Source: Salsuginibacillus kocurii DSM 18087 | GTDB lineage: Bacteria > Bacillota > Bacilli > Bacillales > Marinococcaceae | NCBI RefSeq assembly: GCF_000377705.1 | Contig: NZ_KB898624.1 | Location: forward strand, 52,416 to 116,415 | Direction: 5' to 3' | Length of the DNA stretch: 64,000 nt | Part shown: positions 18,299-28,159 of the stretch, piece by piece | Layout of the letters: each line of letters begins with the position of its first letter | Numbering within the stretch: position 1 is the first letter of the stretch | The notes under the pieces: generated by a model | The model's input: only the letters and a program-made list of their open reading frames with translations | What the model was told of the DNA's origin: nothing | The model's database searches: none | Translations under genes and position numbers: made by a program

Positions 18299-19414
18299 AT
18301 GGCTCCAAACATAAAAACAAAACTAGCTCAAATTGGAAATCGCAGTGAAACACGTACTGGTACAGTGAATACTCCAATTTATATGTCTACAGCTTTTCGG
18401 CATGAAGGGATCGGGCAATCAACAGGCTATGATTATTCGCGGACAGGAAACCCTACGCGTGAAGTGTTAGAGCAAGCTATTGCCAATTTAGAAGGCGGTG
18501 ATGAAGGGTTTGCCCTTAGTTCAGGGATGGCAGCTGTACAGACGGTACTAGCGTTATTTAAAGTTGGAGATGAAATTCTTTCTTCAGAAGATTTGTATGG
18601 CGGTACGTACCGGCTGTTCGAAGAAGGCTGGCGCAACTGGGGAGTGACGTTTCAATACGGTGACCCTCGCGACCTGAATGCTTTTGCAGCCAAAATTACA
18701 GATAAAACTAAAGCATTATTTATTGAAACGCCTACGAATCCATTGATGCAAGAAGCCGATATTACGCAATTAGCAGCTCTAGCTAAAGAGCGAGGCTTAT
18801 TATTAATTGTGGATAACACATTCTATACCCCTGTGATTCAACAGCCACTTGATTTAGGAGCAGACATTGTGATTCATAGCGGCTCGAAGTATTTGGGGGG
18901 GCATAATGATGTAATTGCCGGATTAATAGTTGCAAAGGGAGCGGGTGTGTGCGAACAGCTGCGCGCTTTTCACAACGGCATGGGCGCTATTTTATCTCCG
19001 TTGGACTCCTGGTTGTTAATGAGAGGGATGAAAACGCTCGGTCTCCGTATGGACCAACATGAAAAGAATGCAGCCCGGGTGGCTCAGTTTCTTAATGAAC
19101 ATGAAGCCATTACAGAGGTGTTATATCCTGGCAGAGGCGGGATGCTTTCATTCCGTGTAGCAAATGAAGAGTTGGTGGAGCCTTTGCTGCAGGAACTGAA
19201 GTTAATCACTTTTGCCGAAAGTTTAGGTGGGGTCGAAAGTTTAATGACCTATCCTGCTACGCAAACCCATGCAGATGTGCCAGAAGACGTGCGTCTGGCC
19301 GTGGGAGTTTGCAACCGGCTACTTAGAATGTCCGTTGGGATTGAAGAAAGTGAAGATATCATTTGCGATTTGCAGGAAGCATTACAAGCAGCTGATTCTA
19401 GGAGCAGAGCGTAA
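18299..19414 (+). CDS. metI: Cystathionine gamma-synthase / O-acetylhomoserine thiolase
   Basis: 371 residues of the Cys/Met PLP-dependent family. The PLP lysine lies in SGSKYLGGHND near residue 193, and the family tail SVGIEESEDI is present. It joins cysteine or sulfide to an activated homoserine, giving cystathionine or homocysteine. Length and gene order match B. subtilis MetI, but here the partner metC is absent and yitJ and metH follow directly. It is the first gene behind the S-box. The sequence alone does not tell whether the trans-sulfuration or direct sulfhydrylation reaction dominates. Confidence 0.9.
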   Translation: MAPNIKTKLAQIGNRSETRTGTVNTPIYMSTAFRHEGIGQSTGYDYSRTGNPTREVLEQAIANLEGGDEGFALSSGMAAVQTVLALFKVGDEILSSEDLYGGTYRLFEEGWRNWGVTFQYGDPRDLNAFAAKITDKTKALFIETPTNPLMQEADITQLAALAKERGLLLIVDNTFYTPVIQQPLDLGADIVIHSGSKYLGGHNDVIAGLIVAKGAGVCEQLRAFHNGMGAILSPLDSWLLMRGMKTLGLRMDQHEKNAARVAQFLNEHEAITEVLYPGRGGMLSFRVANEELVEPLLQELKLITFAESLGGVESLMTYPATQTHADVPEDVRLAVGVCNRLLRMSVGIEESEDIICDLQEALQAADSRSRA

Positions 19415-19449
19415 ATAGCGAGGTATATTGAAGGAAGGACGGAGCGATA

Positions 19450-21306
19450 TTGAAGCTAAATGAAGCATTAAAAAAACAGGTTCTTGTCGGTGATGGAGCG
19501 ATGGGAACGCTTCTCCATGAGAGAGGATATAACGGTTGTTTTGAAGCATTAAATGAAACGGAACCTGAAGCGATCAAGCAGATACACCAAGATTATATTG
19601 ATGCAGGTTCTGATGTAATCCAATCCAATACGTATGCTGCCAATCGCTTGAAATTGGCTAAGTATGAATTACAACATGAAGTTTGGAATTTAAATGTGTT
19701 AGGGGTTGAGCTGGCAAAAGCCCAAGCTGGCAGCCGTAAATACGTACTTGCTACGCTTGGGGGGATTAGAGGGGTCTCAAGCAGTGCAGAATCACTTGAA
19801 GAGATTAAAGAAGCGATAGATGAACAAAGTGATGCTCTGTTGCAAGCAGAGCCAGATGGCTTGCTTCTAGAAACCTACTATGACCTGGAAGAAGCGGTGC
19901 AGACCGTGCAACAGCTCCGGCAAAAGACAGACATCCCACTTATCGCTCAATTATCGTTAGGGGATATTGGCGTCTTAAAGGGTGGCAAGACGCTTGAAAA
20001 CGGATTGAAAGCCTTAAAAGAAGCTGGTGCTGACATTGTTGGGGTGAATTGCCGTATGGGTCCTTATCATATGCTGCGTTCTTTTGAAACGTTGCCATTA
20101 ATGGAAAACGTCCCTTATTCAGCCTTTCCGAATGCCTCTTTGCCTGATTATGAGGATGGCCGGTTTATATATCAATCGAATCCAGATTATTTTTATGAAC
20201 GCGCTCAAGACTTGTACGAACAAGGAGTAAACCTAATTGGAGGCTGCTGCGGTACACGTCCCGAGCACATTAAGGCGATTGCAGAGGCGGTTCGGCATAA
20301 AGTGCCTGTTACCTCTAAGCAAGTCGTGCCTGTTGAAGTTGAATCCTTACTTCCAACCAATACGTTAGAACGTCCTTCGTTGCCGGAACGGGTGAAAGAG
20401 GCTCGCACTGTAATTGTGGAATTAGATCCGCCGAAAAAACCAACCTCTGTGCAAAAATTCATTGAAGGTGCCGCCGCTTTGCACGAGGCAGGAGCAGATG
20501 CTGTGACGATGGCCGATAATTCTCTTGCCACGCCGCGCATCGACAATCTTGCGATGGGAAGTATGATCCAAGCTCAGACAGACGCGCGTCCGCTTCTTCA
20601 TATAGCCTGCAGAGACCGTAATACAATCGGATTGCAATCACATTTACTCGGTCTGCATGCGTTGGGCATGCATGATATTTTAGCTGTAACAGGAGACCCT
20701 ACAAAAGTAGGGGATTTCCCTGGGGCGACCTCTGTTTATGATTACGCCTCCTTTGATCTGATTGCGATGATTAAAGAAATGAATGAGGGCCGATCTTTCT
20801 CTGGTAAATCATTAGGAGAAAAAACGAACTTCACAGTCGCTGGCGCTTTTAACCCTAATGTACGCTCTGTCGAACGTGCCGTTGCTCGTCTGGATAAAAA
20901 GATAGACGCTGGAGTCGATTATTTTATGTCCCAGCCGATTTACAGTGAAGAAAAGCTAAAAGAAGTCTATGAAGCGACCAAACATTTGCCAGTACCAATT
21001 TTCATTGGAATTATGCCACTTGTCACGCCTCGGAATGCGGAGTTTCTCCATAACGAAGTTCCTGGCATAAAACTAACAGATGAAATTAGAGAGCGGATGG
21101 CAGCGTGCGGCGAAGACCGGCAGAAAGGCGAAGAGGAAGGGCTGAAACTTGCCAAGCAATTAGTGGACGCTGCGCTTGAATACTTTAACGGCATATATTT
21201 GATTACGCCGTTTTTACGATATGAAATGACTGCAGAACTGACTCGCTATATTAAATCAAAACAGGAGACCCCTAAGGCAAGCGGAAAGGAGCAACTGTCA
21301 CCATGA
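19450..21306 (+). CDS. yitJ: Bifunctional homocysteine S-methyltransferase / 5,10-methylene-THF reductase
   Basis: 618 residues from a TTG start with GGAG upstream. The N-terminal half (about 1-290) is a homocysteine-binding barrel: GDGAMGTLL, SNTYAANR, and zinc ligands in VNCRMGP and GGCCGTRPEH near residue 265. The C-terminal half (about 310-600) is a MetF-like FAD reductase (VELDPPKKP, AVTGDPTKVGDFPG, FMSQPIY). It can make 5-methyl-tetrahydrofolate for MetH and may itself transfer methyl groups to homocysteine. Its stop overlaps the metH start (ATGA), which points to coupled synthesis with the enzyme that uses its product. Confidence 0.93.
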   Translation: MKLNEALKKQVLVGDGAMGTLLHERGYNGCFEALNETEPEAIKQIHQDYIDAGSDVIQSNTYAANRLKLAKYELQHEVWNLNVLGVELAKAQAGSRKYVLATLGGIRGVSSSAESLEEIKEAIDEQSDALLQAEPDGLLLETYYDLEEAVQTVQQLRQKTDIPLIAQLSLGDIGVLKGGKTLENGLKALKEAGADIVGVNCRMGPYHMLRSFETLPLMENVPYSAFPNASLPDYEDGRFIYQSNPDYFYERAQDLYEQGVNLIGGCCGTRPEHIKAIAEAVRHKVPVTSKQVVPVEVESLLPTNTLERPSLPERVKEARTVIVELDPPKKPTSVQKFIEGAAALHEAGADAVTMADNSLATPRIDNLAMGSMIQAQTDARPLLHIACRDRNTIGLQSHLLGLHALGMHDILAVTGDPTKVGDFPGATSVYDYASFDLIAMIKEMNEGRSFSGKSLGEKTNFTVAGAFNPNVRSVERAVARLDKKIDAGVDYFMSQPIYSEEKLKEVYEATKHLPVPIFIGIMPLVTPRNAEFLHNEVPGIKLTDEIRERMAACGEDRQKGEEEGLKLAKQLVDAALEYFNGIYLITPFLRYEMTAELTRYIKSKQETPKASGKEQLSP

Positions 21307-24300
21307 TATCCTCACAATTTAAAGATGAACTGAACAAACGCATTTTAGTCCTGGATGGGGCCATGGGAACGATGCTCCAAAATGCTGATTTAACAGCGGA
21401 GGATTTTGGCGGCGAAGCCTATGACGGCTGTAATGAATATTTAAATGTGACAGCGCCGCATGTTGTTAGTAAAATCCATCACGATTACTTAGCGGCAGGA
21501 GCAGATATTATTGAAACCAACACATTTGGAGCCACTGATATCGTCCTTGCTGATTATGACCTAGAAGCATACGCTTATGAATTGAATGTAGAAGCCGCTA
21601 GACTGGCCAAAAAAGAAGTAGATGCTTTTTCAACTCCAGAAAAGCCTCGGTTCGTGGCCGGCGCTATGGGGCCAACTACAAAATCTTTGTCTGTTACAGG
21701 TGGCACTACGTTTGAGGAGTTAACCGACTCTTATAAAGAACAAGCGCTTGGGCTGCTTGATGGCGGATCAGATCTTTTATTGTTAGAGACCAGCCAAGAT
21801 ATGAGAAATGTAAAAGCAGCTTACTTAGGTATTGAAGCTGCTTTTAAAGAAAGAGACAAAGTCTACCCTTTAATGATCTCCGGGACGATAGAGCCGATGG
21901 GGACCACCCTTGCCGGCCAGTCCATTGAATCGTTTTACGTTTCGCTCGAGCATATGAACCCAACCGTAGTGGGTTTAAATTGCGCTACTGGGCCTGAATT
22001 TATGAGAGATCACCTGCGTTCATTATCAGAACTCTCGACAAGCTACGTTCACTGTTATCCAAATGCAGGTTTGCCAGACGAAGAAGGCCATTATCACGAA
22101 TCTCCAGAGTCATTAGCTACAAAGCTGGAGACTTTTGCAGAAAAAGGCTGGTTAAATGTGGTGGGAGGGTGTTGTGGTACGACCCCTGAACACGTAGAAG
22201 TGATGTGCGACATTTCTAGAAGATTCGAACCGCGAGCCATGCCGGAGGAAAGAGGGCACGCTGTGTCCGGTATCGAGGCGCTTTTGTATGAAGAAGACAT
22301 GCGGCCGCTCTTTGTAGGGGAGCGGACAAATGTTATCGGCTCGAGGAAATTTAAACGCTTGATTACAGAAGGGAAGTATGAAGAAGCTTCTGAGGTTGCC
22401 CGGGCTCAAGTGAAAAAAGGAGCTCACGTTATTGACGTATGCTTGGCGGACCCTGACCGCGAAGAAAAAGAAGACATGGTCAATTTTCTCGAATATGTCA
22501 TTAATAAAGTGAAAGTACCGTTGATGATCGACTCAACCGATGCTGAAGTCATTCGTAAAGCCCTAACTTACTCGCAAGGAAAAGCCATAATTAATTCGAT
22601 TAACCTTGAAGACGGAGAAGAACGATTTGAAGATTTAATACCGATTATTCGAAGTTACGGGGCGGCAGTTGTAGTTGGAACAATTGACGAAGAGGGAATG
22701 GCAGTGACGGCTGAACGAAAGCTTGAAATTGCCAAACGTTCTTATGACCTTTTGGTAAATAAATATGGGCTAAAAGGCAAAGATATTATTTTTGACCCGC
22801 TTGTGTTTCCAGTAGGGACGGGAGATGAAGCCTACATTGGTTCAGCAGAAGCGACAGTTGAAGGCATTCGTTTAATTAAAGAAGCACTGCCTGATTGTCC
22901 GACGATTCTGGGTGTCTCAAATGTCTCCTTCGGTTTACCACCAGTGGGCCGCGAAGTCTTAAATGCTGCTTATATGTATCATTGTACAAAGGCAGGGCTT
23001 GATTATGCGATTGTAAATACGGAAAAATTGGAGCGCTATGCAAGTATTCCAGAGGAAGAAAAAGAATTGGCCCGCGCGCTCCTGTTTGAAACGTCAGAAC
23101 AAACACTGGCTGATTTTGCGGCCTTTTACCGTGGGAAGAAGGCGGAGAAAAAGCAAGTAGAATCAAATCTGCCACTTGAAGAACGCCTGGCTGAATATAT
23201 CATTGAAGGAACAAAAGAAGGGTTGGACAAAGATCTTGAGGAAGCGCTGCAGAAATACCCAGAGCCATTAAACATTATTAATGGACCTTTAATGCAGGGA
23301 ATGGATAAAGTAGGTAAGCTTTTTAACGACAACGAACTCATTGTGGCAGAAGTGCTGCAAAGTGCAGAGGCGATGAAAGCTGCGGTTGCCCATTTAGAAC
23401 CGTACATGGAGGCAAAAGAAGACGACAGCGGCAAAGGAAAGATCCTGCTTGCTACCGTCAAAGGAGACGTGCACGACATTGGCAAAAATCTGGTTGATAT
23501 CATTCTTTCAAATAATGGTTTTAAGATCGTTAACTTAGGCATTAAAGTCACTTCAAATGAGTTAATTGAAGCTATTGCGAAAGAAAAACCAGATGCTGTC
23601 GGTCTTTCTGGCCTATTGGTTAAATCTGCGCAGCAAATGGTTCTCACTGCTCAAGATTTAAAAAATCAAAGCATTTCCCTGCCAATCCTTGTTGGAGGAG
23701 CGGCCCTTACCAGGCGTTTTACAGACGAGAAAATTTCGTCTGAGTATGACGGATTGGTTATGTATGCTAAAGATGCGATGAATGGACTTGAATTAGCTAA
23801 TCGTCTTTCTGAGCCAGAAGAAAAACAGAAACTCGAGCTTGAAGTAAAAGGCAAACAACAAGCAAGGCGGGACACGCCAACTAGTGGACGAGCACAAGCT
23901 ACAGCGGTTGCTGAAGCCCCGTCTCGATCTGATGTAAGACGTGATGTTGAAGTCCGCATTCCGCCGGATTTTAAAAAGCATATTTTGCGCGATTATAAAC
24001 TTTCTCACATTGAACCGTACGTAAATCTGCAAATGCTCTTAGGAAAGCATTTTGGTCTGCAGGGGAACGTTGCCCGGATGCTCGAAGCAGGTGAAGAAAA
24101 GGCTGTTCAGCTGAAAGCTCAGCTTGATGATTTATTTAAACAAATCAAAGAAGAGAAGCTACTAGAAGCGCACGGAATGTATCAGTTTTTCCCTGCTCAA
24201 TCTGACGGGAATGATATTCTTATCTATGCGGATGAAAAGGGAGAAAAAATTCTTGAGCGCTTTTCTTTTCCGCGCCAGCCAAAAGCTCCCTACTTGTGCC

Positions 24301-24752
24301 TCGCCGATTTCTTAAAATCAAAAGATGAAGGGGTTATGGATTACGTCGGGTTCTTATCGGTAACCGCCGGGCAAGGTGTACGTGCGCTTGCAGAAAAAGC
24401 AAAAGACGAAGGGAATTATGTATTTAGTCATTTTCTCCAAGCTTCAGCGCTTGAAGTGGCTGAAGGGTTTGCGGAACGAGTTCACCAAATGATGCGTGAT
24501 TCTTGGGGTATTCCTGATTCTCCGGATATGACAATGGCCGAACGGTTTTCGGCAAAATACGAAGGAATCCGGGTTTCTTTTGGGTACCCAGCTTGTCCGG
24601 ATTTAGAAGACCAGGCCAAGCTGTTCCGCCTCTTACAACCTGAAAGGATTGGCGTACAGCTAACCGAAGAATATATGATGGAACCTGAAGCTTCAGTGTC
24701 GGCGATGGTATTTGCACACCCAGAAGCGCGGTATTTTAACGTCGGTTCCTAA
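21303..24752 (+). CDS. metH: Cobalamin-dependent methionine synthase
   Basis: 1149 residues with the complete four-module layout: homocysteine domain (GAMGTMLQ, zinc cysteines in LNCATGP and GGCCGTTPEH near 285), methyl-THF domain (FVGERTNVIGSRKF to about 600), cobalamin cap and binding domain with the base-off ligand motif GDVHDIGKN near 721, and a C-terminal reactivation domain with the SAM-binding SFGYPACPD near 1093. A low-complexity linker near 860 joins the last two. It methylates homocysteine using 5-methyl-THF and needs vitamin B12. B. subtilis has only the B12-independent MetE, so this locus differs in cofactor need. Confidence 0.96.
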   Translation: MISSQFKDELNKRILVLDGAMGTMLQNADLTAEDFGGEAYDGCNEYLNVTAPHVVSKIHHDYLAAGADIIETNTFGATDIVLADYDLEAYAYELNVEAARLAKKEVDAFSTPEKPRFVAGAMGPTTKSLSVTGGTTFEELTDSYKEQALGLLDGGSDLLLLETSQDMRNVKAAYLGIEAAFKERDKVYPLMISGTIEPMGTTLAGQSIESFYVSLEHMNPTVVGLNCATGPEFMRDHLRSLSELSTSYVHCYPNAGLPDEEGHYHESPESLATKLETFAEKGWLNVVGGCCGTTPEHVEVMCDISRRFEPRAMPEERGHAVSGIEALLYEEDMRPLFVGERTNVIGSRKFKRLITEGKYEEASEVARAQVKKGAHVIDVCLADPDREEKEDMVNFLEYVINKVKVPLMIDSTDAEVIRKALTYSQGKAIINSINLEDGEERFEDLIPIIRSYGAAVVVGTIDEEGMAVTAERKLEIAKRSYDLLVNKYGLKGKDIIFDPLVFPVGTGDEAYIGSAEATVEGIRLIKEALPDCPTILGVSNVSFGLPPVGREVLNAAYMYHCTKAGLDYAIVNTEKLERYASIPEEEKELARALLFETSEQTLADFAAFYRGKKAEKKQVESNLPLEERLAEYIIEGTKEGLDKDLEEALQKYPEPLNIINGPLMQGMDKVGKLFNDNELIVAEVLQSAEAMKAAVAHLEPYMEAKEDDSGKGKILLATVKGDVHDIGKNLVDIILSNNGFKIVNLGIKVTSNELIEAIAKEKPDAVGLSGLLVKSAQQMVLTAQDLKNQSISLPILVGGAALTRRFTDEKISSEYDGLVMYAKDAMNGLELANRLSEPEEKQKLELEVKGKQQARRDTPTSGRAQATAVAEAPSRSDVRRDVEVRIPPDFKKHILRDYKLSHIEPYVNLQMLLGKHFGLQGNVARMLEAGEEKAVQLKAQLDDLFKQIKEEKLLEAHGMYQFFPAQSDGNDILIYADEKGEKILERFSFPRQPKAPYLCLADFLKSKDEGVMDYVGFLSVTAGQGVRALAEKAKDEGNYVFSHFLQASALEVAEGFAERVHQMMRDSWGIPDSPDMTMAERFSAKYEGIRVSFGYPACPDLEDQAKLFRLLQPERIGVQLTEEYMMEPEASVSAMVFAHPEARYFNVGS

Positions 24753-24779
24753 TACAAGCTATCCAATAAATAACCAATC

Positions 24780-24827
24780 TGCTCTTTGGTAGGCAGCTCA
24801 CATGCTGAACCAAAGAGCATTTTTTTC
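24780..24827 (+). terminator. Terminator of the metI-yitJ-metH operon
   Basis: TGCTCTTTGGT and ACCAAAGAGCA form an 11-bp stem around an 18-base loop and are followed by seven T. Confidence 0.9.
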
Positions 24828-24980
24828 TTTATCGGGTTGAGGGGACTGTTGATTTGGCTTTTTGTAACGAAAAAATGTAAGTGCTTACCTTCTTTTTAAT
24901 GAAAGATGCATATTTTCCTGCTAAGTAAAAAAACTACAGACAGCGGAATTTCACCGCCAAAAGCGAAGGGAGGTTCATTT

Positions 24981-25985
24981 ATGCCGCAACAAACAAAGAA
25001 AAAGCTTCTCATTTGGCTTGGCGTACTGTTTATTGTTTTTCATTCCCATCCAGGAATTGAAAAAGCTGAAGCCTTTTCCGACCAAATTATTCAAAGAGGA
25101 GCAACTGGAGATGATGTTGTCGAGTTGCAAGCACGTCTCCAATATAATGGCTTCTTTGATGGAACGATAGATGGTGTTTTTGGATGGAGCACTTATTGGT
25201 CGGTTCGAGACTTTCAGGACGAATTTGGACTAGAAATCGATGGTTTAGTTGGTGGCAAAATGAAGGACATGCTAGCACGTTCGACTGAGTACAATGAGGA
25301 GTTTGTGAAGCAGGCACTTGAAGAAGGGAAAGACTTTACTCATTATGGAGGCGTACCATTAGAGCAACAAAAGGGCCCAAAAGAAGGGGAGCAGGCACCA
25401 GCCGATGAAGCTCCACCAGAACAAGCTCCTGAGGCAGAAGAGGGGGCACCAGCTCCAGAAGAAGGAGAGGAAGCTCCACCAGCTGGAGAAGAACCACCTG
25501 CGCCAGAAGGAGAGGAAGAAGCTCCAGAGCCTGAAGCAGAGGAAGACGTACCAGAAGCTGGCGATGAAGAACCTGGAGAACAGGGGAACGAAGCAAATAT
25601 TCAAAAAGCAACAAACGTCCCTGATGGCTATTCTGAAAATGACATCCAAATTATGTCAAACGCTGTTCATGGTGAAGCTCGGGGCGAACCTTACACAGGA
25701 AAAGTAGCTGTGGCTGCTGTTATTATCAACCGGGTGAACAGTGAAACCTTTCCAAATACTGTGAACGGAGTTATATTTGAACCGCTTGCATTTACAGCTG
25801 TAGCAGATGGACAAATCTGGATGGAGCCTGATGAAGAGTCCCGAAAAGCTGTACTTGATGCGATAAATGGTCAGGACCCTTCAGGCGGGGCAGAATATTA
25901 CTTTAACCCAGATACTGCTACTTCAGATTGGATTTGGTCCAGGCCACAACGAAAACGAATCGGAAAGCATGTATTTATGGATTAA
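24981..25985 (+). CDS. sleB: Spore cortex-lytic enzyme SleB
   Basis: 334 residues from ATG 24981 (GGGAGG upstream). The order is: signal peptide (LLIWLGVLFIVFHSHPGIEKAEA), peptidoglycan-binding domain (RGATGDDVVELQARL to GLVGGKMKDML), a linker of roughly 80 residues made almost only of Glu, Pro, Ala and Gly, and the catalytic hydrolase_2 domain (NAVHGEARGEPYTGKVAVAA, with its Glu). SleB is a lytic transglycosylase that degrades cortex peptidoglycan at muramic-delta-lactam during germination. It is placed directly before ypeB, which it needs for stable deposition in the spore. The linker is far more acidic than in B. subtilis. Confidence 0.95.
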   Translation: MPQQTKKKLLIWLGVLFIVFHSHPGIEKAEAFSDQIIQRGATGDDVVELQARLQYNGFFDGTIDGVFGWSTYWSVRDFQDEFGLEIDGLVGGKMKDMLARSTEYNEEFVKQALEEGKDFTHYGGVPLEQQKGPKEGEQAPADEAPPEQAPEAEEGAPAPEEGEEAPPAGEEPPAPEGEEEAPEPEAEEDVPEAGDEEPGEQGNEANIQKATNVPDGYSENDIQIMSNAVHGEARGEPYTGKVAVAAVIINRVNSETFPNTVNGVIFEPLAFTAVADGQIWMEPDEESRKAVLDAINGQDPSGGAEYYFNPDTATSDWIWSRPQRKRIGKHVFMD

Positions 25986-26000
25986 TGAGGAGGTGAGCTG

Positions 26001-27359
26001 ATGATTCGGTATGTGATTATCGGAGCATTGTCGATTCTTTTAATAGCAACTGGCTGGATTGCCATCCAGGAAAACAATCAAAAAAATGCGTACGCTATGC
26101 AGCAAGAAAATAATTATTACAGAGCATTTAACGATTTTGCTTATCATGTTGATCAGTTAGAAGATGAACTGTCTCAAGCATTGGCTATGAACAATCCAGA
26201 ATCATTATCTGGTTCCTTGTCAGACGTATGGAGGGTGACCGCCCAGGCCAATAGTGAAATGGGGCAATTGCCACTTGGAATGATCCCTGTTGAGGAGACA
26301 GAGCAGTTTTTGCACCAAGTCGGAGATTTTAGTTATCAAGCTGCGGTCAAAGATCGAGATGGCGGAGAGCTAGATGAAGATGAGGAAGAAAAGCTTGAAC
26401 AATATCATAAACAGGCAAAAGAACTTAAACATGAGATAAGAGAACTCCAGGCAAAAGCATTGGATGAAGAAATCAGCTGGCTAGAGTTAGAAGAAGAGCT
26501 CGTAGCAGCTAAACAACCAGGTGAAGGGACAATGGTTGATGGAATGACTGAGATTGATGAAAAGGTTAAAGGTTACTCAGAAGCTGATGCCGGACCGGAC
26601 CATCCATTTGGTGGTGAAGAAGAGACTGACCTGGCTGAAGTTATAGAAGATGAAGAGCCTGTATCAGAAGAAGAAGCGATCGACCGTGCGTTGAACCTTT
26701 TAAACCTTCCAGATGAAACTCCAGCAAAAGCCAGTGAACTCGGCGAAGGCTCTGATTACGAAGGGTATCAGATTGAAATTGCCGACCCGCAAGGAGAGCC
26801 AAATTACATGGTAGAAATGACAAAACGTGGAGGGCACCCGGTCTGGTTTATGCAGGACCGTCCTATTAATGAACCTGAAATCAGCCTTCATGAAGGTTCG
26901 GAGCAGGCGAAACAATTCTTAGAAGATGCTGGAGTCGAAGATATGGACCTGGTGGACAGCAAGCAATATGACACCATCGGCTTATATAAATTCGTGCCAG
27001 TAGAAGATGAAGTTAGGCTCTATACTGATGAAATTACAATAGAAACAGCTCTGGATGATGGAGATATAGTAGCAATGCAAGCTCTTGACTATTTAACTAA
27101 CCACAATAATCGTGATGATTTTGATACTGACCCTGAACTATCTGAAGATGAAGCACGCGAATCAGTGAAAAAGCAGGTGGATATTAAAGAAACGCACCTG
27201 GCTCTAACTGAATCAGAAAAAGGGGAAGAAGTGCTATGCTATGAATTTTATGGTGTGCGCGGTGATGACTCTTACCGAATCTACATTAATGCTGAAAGCG
27301 GAGAAGAAGAACGAGTAGATAAATTACCGGAAGCTGAACCAGTTTATGATGTAGATTAA
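26001..27359 (+). CDS. ypeB: Germination protein YpeB
   Basis: 452 residues, as in B. subtilis. It has a single N-terminal membrane anchor (VIIGALSILLIATGWIAI), a coiled N-terminal domain and C-terminal PepSY repeats (for example SEEEAIDRALNLL, SEDEARESVKKQV). YpeB sits in the inner spore membrane, inhibits or stabilises SleB in the dormant spore and is processed at germination. It starts 15 bases after sleB and ends at a strong terminator, so sleB-ypeB form one unit, expected to be transcribed in the forespore. Confidence 0.94.
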   Translation: MIRYVIIGALSILLIATGWIAIQENNQKNAYAMQQENNYYRAFNDFAYHVDQLEDELSQALAMNNPESLSGSLSDVWRVTAQANSEMGQLPLGMIPVEETEQFLHQVGDFSYQAAVKDRDGGELDEDEEEKLEQYHKQAKELKHEIRELQAKALDEEISWLELEEELVAAKQPGEGTMVDGMTEIDEKVKGYSEADAGPDHPFGGEEETDLAEVIEDEEPVSEEEAIDRALNLLNLPDETPAKASELGEGSDYEGYQIEIADPQGEPNYMVEMTKRGGHPVWFMQDRPINEPEISLHEGSEQAKQFLEDAGVEDMDLVDSKQYDTIGLYKFVPVEDEVRLYTDEITIETALDDGDIVAMQALDYLTNHNNRDDFDTDPELSEDEARESVKKQVDIKETHLALTESEKGEEVLCYEFYGVRGDDSYRIYINAESGEEERVDKLPEAEPVYDVD

Positions 27360-27373
27360 TCATTTTAATGGGT

Positions 27374-27404
27374 GAAGAAGCTGTAAAAAGCTTCTTCTTT
27401 TTTT
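27374..27404 (+). terminator. Terminator of sleB-ypeB
   Basis: GAAGAAGCT-GTAAAA-AGCTTCTTC is followed by seven T. Confidence 0.9.
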
Positions 27405-27472
27405 ATTTTCATGCGATAATAAAAAGAAAAAACACAGTAAGTAAAACCTGTAGGAGAGAAAGGGGGATTAAA

Positions 27473-28159
27473 ATGATCGATATTGGCGAATCAATCTTTT
27501 TAGAATTGCCGGCTGATAAGCTACGGACGGAAGAAAATATAGATGCTGAAAGTCAGCAGTACCGCTCTCGTTTAGTAGATCGCGCAAATGAACAACTTAT
27601 GATTGATTATCCTGTACATGAAAAAACAGGAAAGCAAAGTTTTTTCTTGGATGGTACAGAATTTGTTGCTTGGTTTGTCGGCAAAGATCAAGCGGTGTAC
27701 TCGTTCAATACAGAAATTATCAGTCGCAAAAAAGGTAAAATTCCGATGCTGGTCCTTAAAGACCCCGGCAAAGAACACTATTTCCGTACGCAGCGGAGGA
27801 ATTATGTCCGCGTTGATACATCGTTGGATGTTGCTGTACACCCGCTGCAAACTCAATCTTCCCCTTTTGTAACAGAAACGATTGATATAAGTGGCGGCGG
27901 AATGCAGATCCGTCTTCCGAAAAAGCATAATATCCCTAAGGAAGGAAGGCTGCAGGCATGGATTGCTTTACACTTACCTTCCGGACACATTCAATATATT
28001 CAGACTGAGTGTGAAATCGTCCGGTTATTTCAAAAACCCTCCGATCCAAGAGAGAGACTTTCACTTAAATTTATACAAATTGAGGAAGAAGACCGGCAAA
28101 ACATTATCCGTTTTTGCTTTGAACAACAATTGCTGTTACGACGCGGCAAAAATAGTTGA
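27473..28159 (+). CDS. motI: PilZ-domain c-di-GMP receptor (MotI/YpfA)
   Basis: 228 residues from ATG 27473 after AAAGGGGG. An N-terminal YcgR-type domain (FFLDGTEFVAWFVG) is followed by a PilZ domain carrying both c-di-GMP contacts: the QRRNYVRV arginine motif near residue 105 and DISGGGMQ near 140. In B. subtilis the protein (YpfA/DgrA/MotI) binds MotA when loaded with c-di-GMP and stops flagellar rotation. It is in the same position as in B. subtilis, before cmk. It gives this genome a protein receptor for the same messenger that the riboswitch at 60.6 kb should sense. Confidence 0.9.
   Translation: MIDIGESIFLELPADKLRTEENIDAESQQYRSRLVDRANEQLMIDYPVHEKTGKQSFFLDGTEFVAWFVGKDQAVYSFNTEIISRKKGKIPMLVLKDPGKEHYFRTQRRNYVRVDTSLDVAVHPLQTQSSPFVTETIDISGGGMQIRLPKKHNIPKEGRLQAWIALHLPSGHIQYIQTECEIVRLFQKPSDPRERLSLKFIQIEEEDRQNIIRFCFEQQLLLRRGKNS

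Noticed and set aside
25336..25649. Overlapping minus-strand frames rich in Leu and Phe/Trp
   Set aside because: They are the reverse reading of the Glu/Pro/Ala linker of SleB; low complexity explains the openness.
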